This document shows, in pieces, positions 61,499 to 64,000 of a stretch of DNA of 64,000 nt. The notes beneath the pieces were generated by a model, which saw only the letters and a list, made by a program, of their open reading frames with translations, made no database searches and was not told the origin of the DNA. The position numbers and the translations under genes were made by a program. Each line of letters opens with the position of its first letter. Positions within the stretch are counted from its first letter, which is position 1. Origin of the DNA: UBA11524 sp965646445 (GTDB taxonomy: Bacteria; Bacillota; Clostridia; Christensenellales; Aristaeellaceae); the NCBI GenBank assembly GCA_965646445.1, contig CBFFZW010000001.1:124001-188000 (forward strand), written 5' to 3'.

Positions 61499-62899
61499 TT
61501 ACTTTTTCCAGCCCTCCGGCAGGTAGGTCATGGTGTTGGCGATCATATCCCGCAGGAGCTTTTCGCCCTGGTCGGGAGTGAGGCGGCCCGCGACCAGCGG
61601 ATCCCGCATCAGGGCCGTGAGGGCAAGATCAAAATCGCACTGGACAGCGGCGGTGAGGATGTCCCGCTGATTGGCCACATGGGGCGCCATCAGGGACAGG
61701 ATGGGGGCGGGAACCTCCCCGGCGAACAGCGGGTGAATGGCATCCCGGGAGAAGACCGCGTTGGTCTCCACCACGCAGTCCCGATCCATGTTGGCAATCT
61801 GCCCCTGGGTGTTGGGAATATTGACGTTGCTGACCATGCGCCCCAGGCCGCACAGCGCCTTGATGAGCAGGATGCCCTCCTCACCCGTGGGCGTCAGGTT
61901 CACCTGCTCCTCGCCGGAGGTCAGGCGGGCAGAGCGGGCAAGGCGCTTTTTCAGGTCATTCTTGCGCCAGTCCACCGCCGTCAGGCCAAAGCGCCATTGA
62001 GCCACGGTTTCGGGATCCTTCAGATACATGTCGCCGGGCATGAATTCAGCCAGATGTCGGTCGCCGGCGGCGGCAATGGCTCCATAGCGCCGGAACAGGT
62101 CGAACTTCACCCGATGCGCGCAGTTGAAGGAGGAATTGGCCCAGTTCCGGTCAGGCTCGTTGTAGCCTTCCTCAAAGTGCTCGTCAATGAAGGCGCGGTA
62201 TACGGGGAATAGGTCGTGGGTGCGGTAGCTGGCCTCGGTGAACCAGGTGAAGTGATTCAGGCCCACCACGTTCACATGGATGTCCTCACGGGGGATGTCA
62301 TGAAGGCCCAGCATTTCCTCCGCGATGCCCTTGAGCACCTTCTGTGTGCCGAAGACCTCATGGCAGCAGCCGAAGGCCTTGATGCCGGGGAAAACGTGGT
62401 ACAGCGTGCGCACGCACAGGCTCATGGGATTGGTGTAGTTGATAACCCAGGCGTTGGGGGCGAAATCGCGGATGGCCTGGGCGATCTCCACAAACATGGG
62501 GATGGTGCGCAACCCGCGGACGAGACCGCCGGGGCCCGCCGTATCGCCCACGGACTGGTAAATGCCATGCCGCTCGGGCAGGTGGACGTCGGAGGCCATT
62601 TCGTCAAAGGTGCCGGGCAGGATGGAAATGACGACGAAATCCACGCCGGTGAGCGCTTCCAGCAGGCTTTGGCAGACCTCATAGCGCCATTTACCCACGG
62701 CGTCGGCCCGGGCGGAAACCGCGTTGCCGATGACGGCGTTGTTCCTGGCGGCCGCCTCGTCAATATCATAGAGCCTGATGCTGCCGCTGAGGGCGGGCTC
62801 CATGGCCAGGTCAGTCATAAAGGTCCAGGCCCAGCCTCGGGAACCGCCGCCAATATAGGCGATGCGGACATCAGACACCGTTTTGCCGTTGTCAAGCAT
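61499..62899 (-). CDS. Glycoside hydrolase family 4 (alpha-galactosidase/alpha-glucosidase-like)
   Basis: 466 residues from ATG 62899 (AGGAGTG upstream). NAD-dependent glycosidase: Rossmann motif RIAYIGGGSRGW, conserved NYTNPMSLCVRTLY, and metal-binding Cys-His in FGCCHEVFGTQK plus VGLNHFTWF. GH4 enzymes use NAD+, Mn2+ and a reducing agent to open alpha- or beta-glycosides, often 6-phosphorylated or galactosides. No transporter is adjacent; the gene is monocistronic and its promoter region is shared, head to head, with the atp operon. Confidence 0.88.
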   Translation of the reverse strand: MLDNGKTVSDVRIAYIGGGSRGWAWTFMTDLAMEPALSGSIRLYDIDEAAARNNAVIGNAVSARADAVGKWRYEVCQSLLEALTGVDFVVISILPGTFDEMASDVHLPERHGIYQSVGDTAGPGGLVRGLRTIPMFVEIAQAIRDFAPNAWVINYTNPMSLCVRTLYHVFPGIKAFGCCHEVFGTQKVLKGIAEEMLGLHDIPREDIHVNVVGLNHFTWFTEASYRTHDLFPVYRAFIDEHFEEGYNEPDRNWANSSFNCAHRVKFDLFRRYGAIAAAGDRHLAEFMPGDMYLKDPETVAQWRFGLTAVDWRKNDLKKRLARSARLTSGEEQVNLTPTGEEGILLIKALCGLGRMVSNVNIPNTQGQIANMDRDCVVETNAVFSRDAIHPLFAGEVPAPILSLMAPHVANQRDILTAAVQCDFDLALTALMRDPLVAGRLTPDQGEKLLRDMIANTMTYLPEGWKK

Positions 62900-63161
62900 G
62901 ATACCACACTCCTGCTGTTCATGATCGTTGGGGCGTGTATGCCCTTTCATTTGTTTATTATACGACAAACAGCGTGGAAAAGAAAGTAGTTTCATTGTCA
63001 TTCATGGCCAGATTTTCGTGTAGCGGAGGCAAAGCGCTCCGAGCTGTTTTCCTTTCAACACGTTTGGAGGGTATGGGTTTTACCATCCGGGACAGACTGC
63101 TACTGAACAACTGCAACGAAGAAAAGACGCATTTGTTGATGTATTGTTCACAATTGGCCAC

Positions 63162-63190
63162 TTGCGATATTGGAAAAATAACGGTATAAT
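63162..63190 (+). promoter_or_regulatory. Promoter of the atp operon
   Basis: TTGCGA (63162-63167), 17-nt spacer, perfect TATAAT (63185-63190), about 53 nt before the first gene. Confidence 0.75.
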
Positions 63191-63242
63191 AAAGAAGTTA
63201 GCGACAACGATTCGGAAGGCTTCAGCCCATGGAGGAATGCGC

Positions 63243-63644
63243 GTGTTGAGTCAAGTGGACCCTACGGTGAAGCGGGAAACATGCTACATTGCTGGCTTTG
63301 TGCTGGTTTTCAGCGTCATCATGGAATTGATCTTCCTCCTGGCGGGCGCGTGGGACATCACGGTGCTGCTTGGCAATCTGTTGGGCGGCGTGGTTGCCGT
63401 AGGAAATTTTTTCCTCATGGGCCTGACCATCCAGAAGGCGTTGGGGAAGAGTGAGAAGGACGCCGCTGCCCAGATGAAGCTGTCCCAGAGCCTTCGGCTT
63501 ATCATGCAGCTGATCTTCTGCGCGGTGGGCGCCGCGGCCCCGTGCTTCAACCTGATTGCCACGGCGGTTCCGTTGCTTTTCCCCCGCGTGGCCGTGATGT
63601 TGCGTCCGCTGCTGAACAAGAAGGATAAGGCGGAGGATGCCTGA
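63243..63644 (+). CDS. ATP synthase subunit I-like protein
   Basis: 133 residues from GTG 63243 (GGAGGA 6 nt upstream; the ATG at 63237 touches the RBS and is less likely). Four hydrophobic helices (YIAGFVLVFSVIMELIFLLAG, VLLGNLLGGVVAVGNFFLMG, LIMQLIFCAVG, LIATAVPLLFPRV). AtpI-like proteins assist Mg2+ uptake or c-ring assembly. The call rests on its size and hydrophobic pattern and on the position 64 nt before atpB. Confidence 0.7.
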   Translation: MLSQVDPTVKRETCYIAGFVLVFSVIMELIFLLAGAWDITVLLGNLLGGVVAVGNFFLMGLTIQKALGKSEKDAAAQMKLSQSLRLIMQLIFCAVGAAAPCFNLIATAVPLLFPRVAVMLRPLLNKKDKAEDA

Positions 63645-63707
63645 TCCCGTATTCACGGTTCCCGGCATTCGACGCCCGATCCCACTGCGAAAGGAGGTGA
63701 GAAACGA

Positions 63708-64000
63708 ATGAAGGATAGAGGACTTCGTTTTCGCGTGGTTGACGGCTTGCTGATCGCGATGATGATCCTGCCGCTGGTTGCGGGGATGGTGCTGCAGATC
63801 CTCACGGAGCCTGCGTCCGAAGGCGTTTCGATCACCGGCGCAAGAGCGTTTCTGACAATTCCCATGCCCTTGATGGACATGCCCATCACCGAGGCCCAGG
63901 TGAATACCTGGCTGGTGATGGTGACCATTGCCGGCGCGTGTCTTTTCCTGACCCACGGTATCCGGGAGAACCGGGGCGGCTTCCGCCAGATGGCGGCGGA
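63708..64000 (+). CDS. atpB: F0F1 ATP synthase subunit a (5' part, runs off the window)
   Basis: 97 residues are visible. ATG 63708 follows a textbook RBS (AAAGGAGGTGA). The first helix (LLIAMMILPLVAGMVLQIL) and the ITEAQVNTWLVMVTIAG segment are typical of clostridial F-type subunit a, which forms the proton or sodium half-channels. The conserved Arg helix lies beyond the window. Confidence 0.82.
   Translation, partial: MKDRGLRFRVVDGLLIAMMILPLVAGMVLQILTEPASEGVSITGARAFLTIPMPLMDMPITEAQVNTWLVMVTIAGACLFLTHGIRENRGGFRQMAA

Noticed and set aside
1..64000. Recoding of TGA as a sense codon
   Set aside because: Two in-frame TGAs were seen, but many intact core genes (alr, aroA, rnhB, murC) end in TGA, so the standard code applies.

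Overview
The window looks like a chromosomal stretch of a GC-rich, low-GC-phylum (Bacillota) gut-type anaerobe of the class Clostridia. The reasons are: sporulation-lineage genes yqfC and yqfD sit in the yqfC-yqfD-phoH-pgpH-ybeY-era order; there is a SleB-type hydrolase; the two-component system and sugar ABC transporters are of the YesM/YesN and LplB/YtcP type; and the core genes have strong AGGAGG ribosome binding sites and sigma-A type promoters. The genus cannot be named from the sequence. No rRNA, CRISPR array or prophage was seen.

Layout. 1-5.8 kb: a YesM/YesN two-component system, divergent from a frameshifted GH38-like gene, then a truncated sugar-binding protein joined to the 3' part of an ADP-ribosylglycohydrolase gene, and a SleB-like hydrolase. 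6.2-13.6 kb: a catabolic cluster with an M20/AbgB-like amidohydrolase, two permeases, a binding protein, an AraC regulator and a DapA-like lyase/synthase; it contains two broken genes and a hairpin-dense repeat island. 13.7-25.6 kb: core genes (P-loop kinase, mreB, yqfC-yqfD-phoH-pgpH-ybeY/cdd-era, aroA-aroC-pheA). 25.6-32.9 kb: an island starting at two tRNA-Arg(ACG) genes, with a tyrosine recombinase, a 174-bp inverted-repeat-bounded promoter segment, a helicase with four HA repeats, and surface-polysaccharide genes. 32.9-37.9 kb: a MarR-controlled heterodimeric ABC exporter and a radical SAM gene. 38-45.3 kb: murC, alr, 5-FTHF cyclo-ligase, rsmD, coaD and neighbours. 45.5-53.2 kb: an accessory zone with an ECF sigma/anti-sigma pair and a small secreted protein, a flavodoxin/cupin operon with a divergent broken LysR gene, fragments of serine recombinase, and an IS3-family element. 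53.4-64 kb: tRNA-Ser, rbgA-rnhB-yraN, a 1379-residue multi-module glycosyltransferase, yifB/comM, a GH4 glycosidase and the start of the atp operon.

The most interesting structure is at 27085-27258. Two perfect 21-bp inverted repeats bound a segment carrying a sigma-A type promoter (TTGCAA, 17 nt, TATAAT) that now points away from the helicase/polysaccharide genes. A gene for a small tyrosine recombinase lies directly upstream. This is the architecture of a phase-variable invertible promoter. Read as it stands, the switch is OFF, and inversion would point the promoter at the helicase start.

A second theme is damage confined to accessory genes. At least nine accessory loci carry small indels, in-frame stops or chimeric joins, while all core genes are intact. 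Whether this is real decay, mixed-strain assembly or sequencing error cannot be settled from one sequence.
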